Assembly: GCF_030151085.1 (NCBI RefSeq)
Contig: NZ_JASLER010000084.1
Location: forward strand, 71,291-135,290
Length of the DNA stretch: 64,000 bases
Direction of reading: 5' to 3'
Origin: Bacteroides sp.
GTDB lineage: Bacteria > Bacteroidota > Bacteroidia > Bacteroidales > Bacteroidaceae
Positions 1 through 9,574 of the stretch are shown here, one piece after another; the first letter of the stretch is position 1, and each line of letters opens with the position of its first letter. Position numbers and translations under genes: made by a program. The notes under the pieces were generated by a model that worked only from the letters and a program-made list of their open reading frames with translations, searched no databases and was not told where the DNA came from.

Positions 1-986
1 AGCCGGATGGAAAGAACGACTTCCTGCAACAAGTAGAGAATGGTGCACTGACCATAGTAGCCGGTTGGAAAGCGTTGGGACGTCTTTACAGAGGTATCTT
101 ATGTCCTACCGTGCGCCAATATGCGCATTTGGGAGATGCATCCGCCCATACCGATCACTTCAGCGGAACAGCCGATGACCGTTGGGTATTTACCGAAGAT
201 AATCCCGGACGTGAATTGCAGGTTGCCGCATGGCTGGCAGGTATTTCGCGTGTCTTGAAAGGACATAATGATGCATTGAGTGCCGATTGTCTGGAGATAG
301 CCTGTGAGTTGTTCAAGATTACCCGTTGTGAAGACAACCGGTTATTGACTGTGAAAGCACATGTCGCCGTAGAACTTTATCTGGCAACCAAAGACGCAGA
401 GTATCGCGACTTCGTTTTGCAGCAGCAAGATCTCATTTGCAAGAATATCCGTCAGACGGGTTGGTTCATTGGACGTTTCGATAAGGCGGTAGGTAATGCA
501 CGTTTCAGCAAAGCCATTCGTAAAGCATTGCCCCAATTGCAGGCTATGTATCAGGAGTATGGCAGCAAAACCCCGTATGGTGTACCTCATGATAGGGGTA
601 ACCGCTCATCCGGTTCATGGGAACCGCAACACTTGGGCTACAATTATTGCTATTTGAATGCTGCTTATCCCGACTTGTTTGCACCGGACTACATCTACGA
701 TTCCATGCAATACCTCTTGGGTATGCATCCCGGACGCAATCAAGCTGCTTTTGTTACCGGTGTGGGTGCCGAGACAATGAAAGCCGCCTATGGCGTGAAC
801 CGTGCCGACTGGTCGTATATCCCCGGTGGAGTATCTCCGGGTACAAACCTGATTCGTCCCGACCTGCCCGAATTGCTTCATTTCCCCTTCTTATGGCAGG
901 AAGGTGAATATTGCCTGGGCGGACATGCTACCTGGTTTATGTATATGGTTCTGGCATCTCAGAAGATATTGAATAGTAATAAATAA
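1..986 (+). CDS. Glycoside hydrolase family 9-like glucanase, 5' end outside the window
   Basis: The reading frame is open from the first bases (codons from position 3), so the gene starts upstream; about 327 residues are visible. The C-terminal half carries GH9-like features: LLGMHPGRNQAAFVTGVG (the family's LGxNPxxxSxVTGxG region) and, near the end, PFLWQEGEYCLGG, where a Glu fits the GH9 catalytic acid. GH9 enzymes are (alpha/alpha)6-barrel endo-acting beta-1,4-glucanases; in Bacteroides they occur in xyloglucan and mixed-linkage glucan PULs. The GH43 gene follows after 4 bp, so the two are cotranscribed and SusC/SusD lie just downstream. The N-terminus, signal peptide and catalytic base cannot be seen. 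Family assignment is from motif recognition; substrate is inferred only from family and context. Confidence 0.72.
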   Translation, partial: PDGKNDFLQQVENGALTIVAGWKALGRLYRGILCPTVRQYAHLGDASAHTDHFSGTADDRWVFTEDNPGRELQVAAWLAGISRVLKGHNDALSADCLEIACELFKITRCEDNRLLTVKAHVAVELYLATKDAEYRDFVLQQQDLICKNIRQTGWFIGRFDKAVGNARFSKAIRKALPQLQAMYQEYGSKTPYGVPHDRGNRSSGSWEPQHLGYNYCYLNAAYPDLFAPDYIYDSMQYLLGMHPGRNQAAFVTGVGAETMKAAYGVNRADWSYIPGGVSPGTNLIRPDLPELLHFPFLWQEGEYCLGGHATWFMYMVLASQKILNSNK

Positions 987-990
987 GAAA

Positions 991-2502
991 ATGAAGAAGA
1001 TCAAGTTATTTGTGGCAGCTTTGCTGTTGATGGCCTTTGCCATAGGAAACAATGTATGGGCTGCCTCCGGTTTAGGAAAGAAAGACACGGGTTCGGTGGA
1101 ATCACCTAAGTTTTATACCGGAAATACTAATCCATTGTTGGATTTCGCTTTTGTGGCCGACCCTACGAGTATAGAATACAATGGCCGACTCTATGTATAT
1201 GGTACTAATGACACCCAGCAGTTGGATAGCGTAGGAAAAGATGGCAAGAATACTTATCAGTACATACATTCGCTGGCTATGTTATCTACGGATGACATGG
1301 TGAACTGGACCTATCACGGTTTGATTGATGTGAAGGCACTTTCGCCCTGGGGCATAGCTTCATGGGCACCTACCATCATTTCTCAGGTGGAGGCAGATGG
1401 TAAAACACATTTCTACCTTTATTACTCCAATAGCGGTGCAGGCGTAGGGGTACTTACCGCCACTTCTCCCGTAGGGCCATGGACCGACCCGTTGGGACGT
1501 ATGTTGGTGAGCCAGTTCTCGCAGGGACTAGGTGAGTGCAAGGCCCCTTTTGATCCTGGCGCTGTGATAGATGAAGAAGGAACAGGCTGGTTGTCTTTTG
1601 GCGGAGGAGGCAAGGGCGAGAAAGGCACCGACTACATGCCTGGAGATGCCCGCATTGTACGCTTAGGTAAAGATCTCATCAGTTTAGACAGTGAGATTGC
1701 TGAGATAAAGGCGCCTTACCACTTCGAAGCCAACGAACTGAATTATTGGAATGGCACCTGGATTTATACGTATAATACCGACTGGAAGGAGCGCAAAGAG
1801 TGGCCTCATCAGGGAATAGAAAAACCAAGTATCTGTTGCATGTCTTACATGACTTCCCATACACCATTGGACACCGACAGTTGGAAGTATGTAGGCAACT
1901 TCTTTAAGAATCCCGGAGACTATGGCATGGGCTTCAGCAACAACCACACCCACTTGCACAAGTATAAGGGAGATTATTATTTGTTATACCATAACATGTG
2001 CTTGCAGGAATATAAGGGTACCAAAGGCGGTTTCCGTAGCCTGTGCGTGAACAAACTCCAAGTGAACGAAAAGGATATGAAGTTAGAGATGGGTGAAGCT
2101 ACCCTGAAAGGGGTAGACCAAATCAAGCCTGTGAACCCCTTTATCCATCAGCAGGCCGAGACCGTGGCCGCCACGTTGGGTATATGCTTTGAACCGGCAG
2201 GTACATCGGGCAACATGCTGGCAGTAGGTTCCGGGCGAGAGAAGTCGGCTATTGCTGTGCGGGGCGTATTCTTCTCGGGTGCTCCCTGCTTGTTTAAAGC
2301 CACAGCTTCGGGGCATGGTATCCTGGAGGTTCGCCTTGACAAACCGGATGGAGAAATGCTGGCTTCCGTTTCGTCTGATGCAGATTCCTTGCAGACTGTT
2401 TCCACAAAGATTACCAAAGAGAAGGACGGCGTACACGATCTTTATTTCTTATTTAAAGGTAAAGAGCTGAAAGTGGATGAATGGATGTTTGAAAGGGAGT
2501 AG
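991..2502 (+). CDS. Secreted glycoside hydrolase family 43 protein with C-terminal beta-sandwich domain
   Basis: A 503-residue protein with a Sec signal peptide (hydrophobic residues about 5-20, cleavage near VWA). The five-bladed propeller of GH43 is recognisable with its three acidic residues: Asp in VADPTS (base), Asp in APFDPGAVID (pKa modulator) and Glu in HFEANELNYW (acid). After residue about 380 a region resembling a CBM6-type module follows (GTSGNMLAVG... ending KGKELKVDEWMFE). GH43 enzymes are mostly alpha-L-arabinofuranosidases or beta-xylosidases; with the adjacent GH9 this could remove arabinose or xylose side chains from a plant glucan. The start is 4 bp after the GH9 stop. Activity cannot be chosen between arabinosidase and xylosidase from sequence alone. 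Confidence 0.85.
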   Translation: MKKIKLFVAALLLMAFAIGNNVWAASGLGKKDTGSVESPKFYTGNTNPLLDFAFVADPTSIEYNGRLYVYGTNDTQQLDSVGKDGKNTYQYIHSLAMLSTDDMVNWTYHGLIDVKALSPWGIASWAPTIISQVEADGKTHFYLYYSNSGAGVGVLTATSPVGPWTDPLGRMLVSQFSQGLGECKAPFDPGAVIDEEGTGWLSFGGGGKGEKGTDYMPGDARIVRLGKDLISLDSEIAEIKAPYHFEANELNYWNGTWIYTYNTDWKERKEWPHQGIEKPSICCMSYMTSHTPLDTDSWKYVGNFFKNPGDYGMGFSNNHTHLHKYKGDYYLLYHNMCLQEYKGTKGGFRSLCVNKLQVNEKDMKLEMGEATLKGVDQIKPVNPFIHQQAETVAATLGICFEPAGTSGNMLAVGSGREKSAIAVRGVFFSGAPCLFKATASGHGILEVRLDKPDGEMLASVSSDADSLQTVSTKITKEKDGVHDLYFLFKGKELKVDEWMFERE

Positions 2503-2540
2503 GTAGAAAGATTTCCGAATCATTACTTGGACAAATAGAG

Positions 2541-2570
2541 AGGTCACTGCAAGTTTACTTGTGGTGACCT
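2541..2570 (+). terminator. Hairpin terminator after the GH9-GH43 pair
   Basis: Arms 2541-2553 and 2558-2570 pair over 13 positions with one mismatch around a 4-nt TTTA loop, followed by TTCTT. It lies 38 bp after the GH43 stop and separates the enzymes from the susC promoter. Confidence 0.7.
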
Positions 2571-2622
2571 TTCTTATTACACTCTGTTTTAGTTTCCTAA
2601 TAATTAAAAAAGGTTTGTTATC

Positions 2623-2641
2623 TGCTAATTGGTGATTAGCA
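2623..2641. promoter_or_regulatory. Inverted repeat upstream of susC 1, candidate operator
   Basis: TGCTAAT-5 nt-ATTAGCA is a perfect 7-bp inverted repeat lying 46 bp upstream of the -7 box of the susC promoter. No regulator for this PUL is inside the window, so the binding protein is unknown. It could also be chance in AT-rich DNA. Confidence 0.35.
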
Positions 2642-2686
2642 AACTACTCTAAACGATTTTCGAACTCTTAGTAGATCGGTTGCTTT

Positions 2687-2694
2687 TATATTTG
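2687..2694 (+). promoter_or_regulatory. Bacteroides-type -7 box of susC 1
   Basis: TATATTTG matches the Bacteroides TAnnTTTG consensus and lies 24 bp before the susC start codon. A good -33 TTTG at the usual spacing is not present, as expected for an activated promoter. Confidence 0.6.
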
Positions 2695-2718
2695 CTTCCG
2701 TTATTTTGATAATAAACA

Positions 2719-5700
2719 ATGAAATTAACTACTATGAATTCAAACTTTAAGAAAACTGTATTATGTACAGGTGTAGGAATTGCCCTTACACTGGGCTATG
2801 TTCCACTCTCATTTGCTGCTCTTCCGAACGAAGTTTCCGAAGTAGCTCAACAGATCAGAAAAATAACGGGTACCGTGATCGATCAAAATGGAGAACCTGT
2901 TATTGGTGCTAATGTATTGGAGAAAGGTACCGGAAATGGAGTAATATCTGATATTGACGGAAACTTCTCGCTGAATGTAAATGCTGGTGCGGTATTGGAT
3001 ATCAGTTATATCGGCTATATTCCCCAGCAGGTGAAGGTTACCAATCAAACTAATCTGAGAGTGGTTTTGCAAGAAGACGCAAAAGTATTGGATGAAGTAG
3101 TAGTAGTAGGTTATGGTGTGCAGAAGAAGAAACTTGTAACAGGTGCTACTGTTCAGGTTAAAGGTGATGATATAGCTAAATTGAATACGGTATCTCCTTT
3201 ATCGGCCCTCCAAAGTCAGACGCCGGGTGTAAATATTACTAAGACTTCCGGTCAACCGGGTGAAGGATTTAAAGTGGTGATACGTGGATTGGGTACTACC
3301 GGTAGTTCCAGTCCGTTATATATAGTAGATGGTGTGTCGCGTGGTAATATCGACTATCTGAACCCTGCTGACATCGAATCATTGGACGTTTTGAAGGATG
3401 CTGCATCTGCCGCCATCTATGGTGCCCGTGCTGCCAATGGTGTAGTGCTTGTTACTACTAAGAAAGGTAAAACAGGAAAAGCTTCTATTCAATACGACGG
3501 TTACTTCGGTGTGCAGAATGTCTATAAAAGACCTGAATTGCTGGATGCCCAACAATTCGTAATGATTCAGCAAGAAGGTCGTAAGAACAGTGGAATGGAC
3601 CCCATTAACTTTGAAAAGGATATGGCTGAAGGTGATTACAAGCGCCTACAGGAAGGCTGGAAGGGTACCAGCTGGGTAGATGAGATGGAGAACAAGAATG
3701 CTCCTATCCAAAGCCATTCATTAAACATATCAGGAGGTAGCGAACGCTCAGTTTATTCAATAGGTTTATCATATACATCTCAGGAAGGTATCTACGGAAA
3801 GCCCGTGGAACCAGATTATAGCCGCTACACGGCACGCGTGAACTCCGAACACATTCTGTTGAAGAACGGCAAGACCAATCTTCTTACCGTAGGTGAAAAC
3901 ATTTCATACTCTTATAGTGAAAAGAGTGGTATTGCCATTGGCAACATGTACTACAATGACTTGAGTGCCGCCTTGAAGATGACTCCGTTGATGCCTTTGT
4001 GGGAACGGGATAGTAGTGGTAACTTCATTGTGGGACAATATCATAAGCAGCTTCCCGGCAATAATACTTCGGCCAATCCGATAGGTATGATGGTTTACCA
4101 GCATGGCAATAACCTCAGCAAGAACCATTCTCTGAATGGTAGCTTTTATGCTGTACTTGAACCAATCAAAGACTTGAAGCTAAGGACATCGTTCGGTTAC
4201 AACATGAGTGGGTCTGCTTATCGCCAGTTTACTCCGAAATTTGACTTGGGAGAACGCAACCAGTCTTCGGAAAATAGTGTGACTCAAAGCATGGGTCTGG
4301 GATTCGGTTGGACATGGGAAAATACATTGTCCTATGACTTCAAAGTGAAGCAAGATCACACGTTTAATGCTTTGATTGGTATGTCGGCCGAACGTTCGGG
4401 ATTGGGAGATAATATGAGTGGCACAAACAGGAATTCTATCTTCGAAGACTTCGAGCATGCCTATCTGGATAATACCAAAATGATAAACTCCAACAATACC
4501 AGCCTGGGAGGAAGTCCTTGGCAGAAAGGTGGACTGATGTCTTACTTTGGGCGTGTGAACTATGACTACAAAGAAACCTACATGGCTACCGTGGTGATGC
4601 GTGCCGATGGTTCGTCCAACTTTGCCAAAGGTAAACAATGGGGATATTTCCCTTCGGTATCTGCCGGTTGGGTAGTGACCAATGAGAACTGGATGAAGCC
4701 GGTTACAAGCGTTATGGATTTCTTTAAATTGCGTGCCAGTTGGGGACAGAACGGTAATCAGTCCATTTCTCCATTCCAATATTTGGCTACAATAGCCTTT
4801 ACCGACAATGACTATTACTTTGGTCCGGATAAGTCACATAAGACACCGGGTTCTTATGCCGACCTCCTTGCCAACCCGGATGTAACTTGGGAAACATCCG
4901 AACAGTGGGACTTCGGTTTTGATGCCCGATTCTTCAATTCACGTTTGAGTATGGCTTTCGACTATTATATCAAGACTACCAAGGATTGGTTGGTACAAGC
5001 TCCCGTATTGGCTAGTTATGGTACCGGCGCTCCTTATATCAACGGTGGTGATGTAAGAAACAAAGGATTTGAGTTGTCATTGGGTTGGAGAGATCAGATA
5101 AGCGATTTCTCGTATGGTGCTAACTTAAATATTTCGCATAACAAGAATGAAGTAACCCGTATTGCAAACAGTGAAGGCATCATTCGTTCTGAATTAAAAC
5201 AGTGCTCTTATCAGTTTGCTTATGCCCAGGAAGGATATCCTATCGGCTACTTCTATGGTTACAAAACAGCGGGCTTGTTTCAGAATGAAGCCGAGGTACA
5301 GAGTTATAAAGACAAGAATGGTAAATTGATTATGCCGAATGCACAGCCGGGTGACGTACGTTTTGTAGATTTGGATGGTAACGGCACTATTGATGAAAGC
5401 GATAAGACGATGATAGGTAAGTCAAATCCCGACGTAAACTTTGGTTTTGGAATGAACTTCGGTTACAAAGGCTTCGACTTCTCTTTTGCAACGAATGGTG
5501 TGCTGGGTAATGACATCTTTAATATGTGGAGAAATCCTGATAGCATTGAGCATAACTATACTACGGAAATCTTGGGCAGATGGCATGGTGAAGGAACTTC
5601 GAACAGTATTCCCCGCCTCACGGGTGAGAAACACCAGAACTTAACTTACATTTCAGACCTCTTTGTGAAGAATGGTTCTTACTGGAGGATGAGCAACATG

Positions 5701-5916
5701 ACTATCGGTTACGACTTCAAGCGCCTGTTCCGTTCGCTTCCGGTAGAACAGTTCAGACTTTATTTCACGGCTCAGAATCTGTTTACCATAACCGGCTATT
5801 CGGGCATGGATCCTGAAATAGGTTCTTCTACGGCCGAAGGTTGGGTAAGTGGTATCGACTATGGTTTTTATCCTACTCCACGTACATTGATGGTAGGTGC
5901 TTCAATTAAATTTTAA
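2719..5916 (+). CDS. SusC-like TonB-dependent outer-membrane transporter, PUL 1
   Basis: A 1065-residue outer-membrane importer that, with its SusD partner, carries oligosaccharides into the periplasm using TonB energy. In order: signal peptide, carboxypeptidase-D-like/CNA-B domain (ITGTVIDQNGEPVIGANVLEK region, about residues 45-125), TonB box region (VLDEVVVVGYG), plug domain (SPLYIVDGVSRG, LKDAASAAIYGARAANGVV) and a C-terminal barrel ending ASIKF with the usual terminal Phe. Start: Met at 2719; a second Met at 2734 is also possible and leaves the signal peptide intact. SusD follows 20 bp later. Substrate is unknown; the upstream GH9 and GH43 suggest a plant beta-glucan or hemicellulose. 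Confidence 0.95.
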   Translation: MKLTTMNSNFKKTVLCTGVGIALTLGYVPLSFAALPNEVSEVAQQIRKITGTVIDQNGEPVIGANVLEKGTGNGVISDIDGNFSLNVNAGAVLDISYIGYIPQQVKVTNQTNLRVVLQEDAKVLDEVVVVGYGVQKKKLVTGATVQVKGDDIAKLNTVSPLSALQSQTPGVNITKTSGQPGEGFKVVIRGLGTTGSSSPLYIVDGVSRGNIDYLNPADIESLDVLKDAASAAIYGARAANGVVLVTTKKGKTGKASIQYDGYFGVQNVYKRPELLDAQQFVMIQQEGRKNSGMDPINFEKDMAEGDYKRLQEGWKGTSWVDEMENKNAPIQSHSLNISGGSERSVYSIGLSYTSQEGIYGKPVEPDYSRYTARVNSEHILLKNGKTNLLTVGENISYSYSEKSGIAIGNMYYNDLSAALKMTPLMPLWERDSSGNFIVGQYHKQLPGNNTSANPIGMMVYQHGNNLSKNHSLNGSFYAVLEPIKDLKLRTSFGYNMSGSAYRQFTPKFDLGERNQSSENSVTQSMGLGFGWTWENTLSYDFKVKQDHTFNALIGMSAERSGLGDNMSGTNRNSIFEDFEHAYLDNTKMINSNNTSLGGSPWQKGGLMSYFGRVNYDYKETYMATVVMRADGSSNFAKGKQWGYFPSVSAGWVVTNENWMKPVTSVMDFFKLRASWGQNGNQSISPFQYLATIAFTDNDYYFGPDKSHKTPGSYADLLANPDVTWETSEQWDFGFDARFFNSRLSMAFDYYIKTTKDWLVQAPVLASYGTGAPYINGGDVRNKGFELSLGWRDQISDFSYGANLNISHNKNEVTRIANSEGIIRSELKQCSYQFAYAQEGYPIGYFYGYKTAGLFQNEAEVQSYKDKNGKLIMPNAQPGDVRFVDLDGNGTIDESDKTMIGKSNPDVNFGFGMNFGYKGFDFSFATNGVLGNDIFNMWRNPDSIEHNYTTEILGRWHGEGTSNSIPRLTGEKHQNLTYISDLFVKNGSYWRMSNMTIGYDFKRLFRSLPVEQFRLYFTAQNLFTITGYSGMDPEIGSSTAEGWVSGIDYGFYPTPRTLMVGASIKF

Positions 5917-5936
5917 TACTAAAAGAACTCTGTGAT

Positions 5937-7718
5937 ATGAAAAAGATATTATTATTCCTTTATGCTGCGGCTGTTTCCTTGTGTGTGACAAGTTGCGCAG
6001 ACTTTTTGGATACCGAGAATCTGGTTAAGAAAAACACTTCGAACTGTCCTACTAACAAAGACGAAGTAGATGAACTTCTGACTGGAGCCTATGCTCCCTT
6101 GTGGCAACTCTTCGGTGCCACCCATCCTTATCTGATGGATAATATGTTGTCCGGCGACTGCTTAGGCGGAGGCGGTGCAAGCGATACCAGCTTACCTATT
6201 TTCTTCCATCGCTATCAGAATACTACTGACTATGCCAACTCTTGGACAAAACTCTATATGGGTATTTACCGTTGCAATATGCTATTAAATAGCTTGGATT
6301 TGATAAAGTGGGAAGATACCGATTCCAGAAAGATAATAGAAGGAGAGGCTTACTACTTAAGAGGGATGTATTACTATTTTATGGCTGTAACATTCGGCAC
6401 AGTACCTATCGTTACTACACCCGAACCACAGAATAACCCGAAAGCAAGCAGTGAAGAAATGTTCAAGCTCATTCTTTCAGACTTGGGCAAAGCCATTGAA
6501 TTGTTGCCATCGAAAGTGCAACCTGTTTCTGAAATGGGACACGCTACCCGTTGGGCTGCCCAAGCGCTACAGGCTCGTGCTTATCTGTTTTACGATGGAT
6601 ATTATAAGAACAATCAGCGTCAGGACGTAGCTTTGAGAGAGGGAACGTTGACGAAGGCGAATGTTATATCCGGCTTGGACGATTGTATTAAGAATAGTGG
6701 TTACTCCCTATTGGGTGAGTTTCGTAATCAATGGCCGTATGCGGTTGATATACCCGAAGCTGATTATAAATATGCCAAGGATAACAAACTGCGTTGGGTA
6801 GGAGAAGAGGGTGCCAATACAGAGACTGTGTTTGCTGTGAAGTATTCCAGCACGGCAGGCTGGGCATCTCCCAATGCTCCGTATCTAGGAAATTCCTTTG
6901 CTTTGTTCCTGGGATTCCGTGGAATGACGCTGATGAACTTCGGCGGCGGTTACGGCATGTGTGGAGTGAATACTAACATGTGGAATGAATGGTCGGATAA
7001 CGATATCCGCAAGCGTGGCAGTGTGCTGGATATTTATGATACGGAGAATGAAGGTGTGCCAGTAGACGGAGTCAACGTGCCCGCCGGTGAAAGCGGATTC
7101 AGACTGGGTGGATGGGAAGCCATGCAGGAGACGGGTTATTTCATTAAGAAATACTTCCCGGTTAATGTACGCATGACCAATTCCAGTGGAAATAAAGTCA
7201 TTTGTAACTATAGTTGTCCTCTTTACGGTCGCGAACCGAATTACCAGTTGGACAATACGCAGGACTGGGTCGTTATTCGTTTTGCCGACGTGTTGTTAAT
7301 GCACTCTGAGTTGTCGCAGACCACAGACGGCATAAACAAGGTGCGTGCCCGTGTAGGACTGGAACCGATTGCAGCTTATACCGATGAAGCGCTGCGTAAC
7401 GAGCGTCGTTGGGAGCTGGCATTCGAGGGGCTAAGGTATCAGGATATGATGCGTTGGTATGGACAAGATGCCGGTAAGGAAATTCAGAAAACGTTGCGTG
7501 GTTGTAAGATTTACAATAATGCTATGGCGACCACTATTGACGGAACTCCGCTGGCAAGTAATGCGTTCGATGCAAAGTGCAAACAATACTTTGAGGATAT
7601 TGATAAACGCTATCGCGAGACTGGTGGTTTTATGCAGATTCCTAATAATGAGATTTTACTGTCTAATGGTGTATTGGTACAGAATAAAGGATGGGAGACA
7701 TCTGCTGCTGCTTTCTAA
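5937..7718 (+). CDS. SusD-like glycan-binding lipoprotein, PUL 1 (RagB/SusD family)
   Basis: A 593-residue surface lipoprotein that caps the SusC channel and binds its glycan. The signal peptide ends in a lipobox (LCVTSC), followed by ADFLDTEN, typical of SusD proteins. The TPR-rich N-terminal half includes EGEAYYLRGMYYYFMAVTFGTVPIVTTPEP (the family's RALAYFxLVxxFGxVPL region, here quoted in part), and the C-terminus has NERRWELAFEGLRYQDMMRW, the usual SusD family ending block. It lies 20 bp after susC and precedes a terminator, so it closes the PUL 1 operon. Confidence 0.94.
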   Translation: MKKILLFLYAAAVSLCVTSCADFLDTENLVKKNTSNCPTNKDEVDELLTGAYAPLWQLFGATHPYLMDNMLSGDCLGGGGASDTSLPIFFHRYQNTTDYANSWTKLYMGIYRCNMLLNSLDLIKWEDTDSRKIIEGEAYYLRGMYYYFMAVTFGTVPIVTTPEPQNNPKASSEEMFKLILSDLGKAIELLPSKVQPVSEMGHATRWAAQALQARAYLFYDGYYKNNQRQDVALREGTLTKANVISGLDDCIKNSGYSLLGEFRNQWPYAVDIPEADYKYAKDNKLRWVGEEGANTETVFAVKYSSTAGWASPNAPYLGNSFALFLGFRGMTLMNFGGGYGMCGVNTNMWNEWSDNDIRKRGSVLDIYDTENEGVPVDGVNVPAGESGFRLGGWEAMQETGYFIKKYFPVNVRMTNSSGNKVICNYSCPLYGREPNYQLDNTQDWVVIRFADVLLMHSELSQTTDGINKVRARVGLEPIAAYTDEALRNERRWELAFEGLRYQDMMRWYGQDAGKEIQKTLRGCKIYNNAMATTIDGTPLASNAFDAKCKQYFEDIDKRYRETGGFMQIPNNEILLSNGVLVQNKGWETSAAAF

Positions 7719-7743
7719 TTTAGGAAAAAGAGGATAACAAAGC

Positions 7744-7783
7744 GAGGGAAGTTTATTCATACTAAGATGATTAAACTTCCCTC
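7744..7783. terminator. Terminator hairpin between susD 1 and the metal ABC genes
   Basis: Perfect 12-bp inverted repeat (GAGGGAAGTTTA at 7744-7755 with its complement at 7772-7783), 16-nt loop, followed by TTTC. The genes on either side converge, so it can serve both strands. Confidence 0.8.
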
Positions 7784-7797
7784 TTTCATGTTTGGTA

Positions 7798-8571
7798 TTA
7801 TTCATGAGAGTGTTTATGCTCTCCTAGTATTCTGTGTGGTAATGCTCCATGACCTAACAATTCTATTGGACATTGGAAGTTGCGCTCCAACCACTCGCCT
7901 GTAACGCCTGCATCGGGATGATAATCCAGTGTCTCGTTGACACAAGCTATCGACTTTACTTGCTGCAATACCGTACCGATGTCGTGGCTGACAAGGATAA
8001 TGGCGCAATCCTTATTAATCTCGGCTAATAGCTCGTAGAGTCGTGCTTCAAATCGTTTGTCGATGTAGGTACTGGGTTCATCGAGTATAACGACTTCCGG
8101 GTCGGAGATAATGGCACGGCCCAGTAAAGCACGTTGAAGTTGACCGCCACTTAAAGCCCCGATGGCACGATCTTCCAAACCATCCAATCCCATGCGGGCT
8201 ATCACCTCGTGAGCCTTTTCACGCAGTTCGGCAGAGAAACGCGAGGTAAGAGATTTCTTGCAGCTCAATCCTGATAAGATAACCTCTTCGACTGTGATGG
8301 GGAATTTACGGTCAATAGTATTGTATTGTGGCAGATAACCCATGGTGAATTGAGAATGGGCTGCGCGGCTGGAGTGGAAAATCACTTCTCCGGCTGTAGG
8401 TTTCAATAGACCCAGAATACATTTTATCAAGGTCGTCTTTCCTCCACCATTCGGACCGATGATGCCCAGAAAGTCGCGTTGGTAAACGGTCAGGTTTACA
8501 TCACGCAATACGGTACGACCATCGTAGCCGGCACTGAGATTCTTTATTTCAATAATCGGGTTGGCATCCAT
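7798..8571 (-). CDS. Metal ABC transporter ATP-binding protein, ZnuC/MntB-like
   Basis: A 257-residue ABC ATPase that would power zinc or manganese import. Walker A GPNGGGKT (39-46), signature LSGGQ (140-144), Walker B VVILDEP (160-166) and the switch His in VSHD (196) are all intact. Similarity of the region LDGLEDRAIGALSGGQLQR and of the C-terminus (HGALPHRILGEHKHSHE, His-rich) is to the ZnuC/TroB group. It starts 29 bp after the metal-binding lipoprotein gene and is the last gene of the minus-strand run. No ABC permease gene (ZnuB) is found on either side, so its membrane partner must be encoded elsewhere. Confidence 0.9.
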   Translation of the reverse strand: MDANPIIEIKNLSAGYDGRTVLRDVNLTVYQRDFLGIIGPNGGGKTTLIKCILGLLKPTAGEVIFHSSRAAHSQFTMGYLPQYNTIDRKFPITVEEVILSGLSCKKSLTSRFSAELREKAHEVIARMGLDGLEDRAIGALSGGQLQRALLGRAIISDPEVVILDEPSTYIDKRFEARLYELLAEINKDCAIILVSHDIGTVLQQVKSIACVNETLDYHPDAGVTGEWLERNFQCPIELLGHGALPHRILGEHKHSHE

Positions 8572-8600
8572 TAGGTTATACGGTTTTAGTATCTACATTT

Positions 8601-9527
8601 CTACTTTTTAGAATCCGGCTTTATCAGTGCCTTTGCTGTATTCAGCATCTCTGTGTTCCAGTCGTAGGCAAGCGGATTGATGGGGATAACTTCTGTTCCA
8701 GTCTGCTGAGCTATAAGGTCGGCATTGCGGCGGTCGAACTCCGGTTGCACGAAGATGATGCGTACTTTCTCTTGTTTGCAAGTGTTTATCAGCTCTTTCA
8801 AGTGGGAGGGAGAAGGCTCTTTTCCTCCGGCTTCGATAGGAATCTGGTGCAGGTTATAATCACGGGCAAAGTAAGAGAGCGCCGGATGATATATCATAAA
8901 GGCGTGGTCGGCAGCCGGGTTTGCAAGTAATGTTTGGATGAGGCTGTCGGTTTGTTCTATCTGCCTGCAAAGCTTGTTGTAACGCTCCACATACAATGTT
9001 TCGTTGGGTTTGTCTATAGTGCACAAGGCAGTTAGTATATTTCGGGCAATGATCTGTGCATTGGTTGCGGAATTCCAGATATGTGGCTCTACACCACCGG
9101 CATGATGATGCACATCTCCTGACTCTTTTCCGTCGCCATCGTGGTGTATATGGGGATGGGAATTATCATAAATAAGGTCTACTCCCTGTGATGTATCAAA
9201 GAATTGCAGATGGGGGGCATTGTCAGTTAGTTTGTCTATCCAGGTTTGTTCAAAACCGATGTGGCCGATACGGAAGTAAGCTTTGCTCTTGGCAAGGTCG
9301 ATGAGTTGCTGCGGGGTGGGATCGTAAGTCTCCGGACTGGAACCTTTGGGCACCATGCTCACAACGGTAAACTGATCTCCTGCAATGGCTTCGGTGAAGT
9401 AACGCAAAGGGTCGATAGTGACCGTGATAATGGGTTTGTCATCATCGCTTTTGGCTTGCTGGGTTCCTGCTTGTTTACAAGAAACGGTCAGGAGGGCTAT
9501 AAGGAGGAATAAATATTTCTTTTTCAT
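8601..9527 (-). CDS. Metal ABC transporter substrate-binding lipoprotein, ZnuA-like
   Basis: A 308-residue cluster A-I solute-binding protein, membrane-anchored by a lipobox (LLTVSC, Cys17). It binds Zn2+ or Mn2+ in the periplasm and delivers it to an ABC permease. A His/Asp-rich loop typical of ZnuA lies at about 123-142 (HPHIHHDGDG ... VHHH). Later ligand regions are recognisable: GVEPHIWNSATNA (His149), YHPALSYFARDYNL, and a Glu/Asp region EFDRRNADLIAQQTG. At the first ligand position the usual His of SPHTYEPTP is Glu66 (SPETYDPTP). The gene is cotranscribed with the ATPase; mnmD lies 47 bp upstream. Confidence 0.9.
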   Translation of the reverse strand: MKKKYLFLLIALLTVSCKQAGTQQAKSDDDKPIITVTIDPLRYFTEAIAGDQFTVVSMVPKGSSPETYDPTPQQLIDLAKSKAYFRIGHIGFEQTWIDKLTDNAPHLQFFDTSQGVDLIYDNSHPHIHHDGDGKESGDVHHHAGGVEPHIWNSATNAQIIARNILTALCTIDKPNETLYVERYNKLCRQIEQTDSLIQTLLANPAADHAFMIYHPALSYFARDYNLHQIPIEAGGKEPSPSHLKELINTCKQEKVRIIFVQPEFDRRNADLIAQQTGTEVIPINPLAYDWNTEMLNTAKALIKPDSKK

Positions 9528-9574
9528 CTGTTCGTTCTCAAATTAATGTTTTCGTTCTTAGTTTCTTCTATGTT

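Noticed and set aside
991..2502. Assignment of PUL 1 to xyloglucan specifically
   Set aside because: GH9 and GH43 with SusC/SusD fit xyloglucan, but the GH5, GH31 and GH2 enzymes that would support it are not visible in the window.
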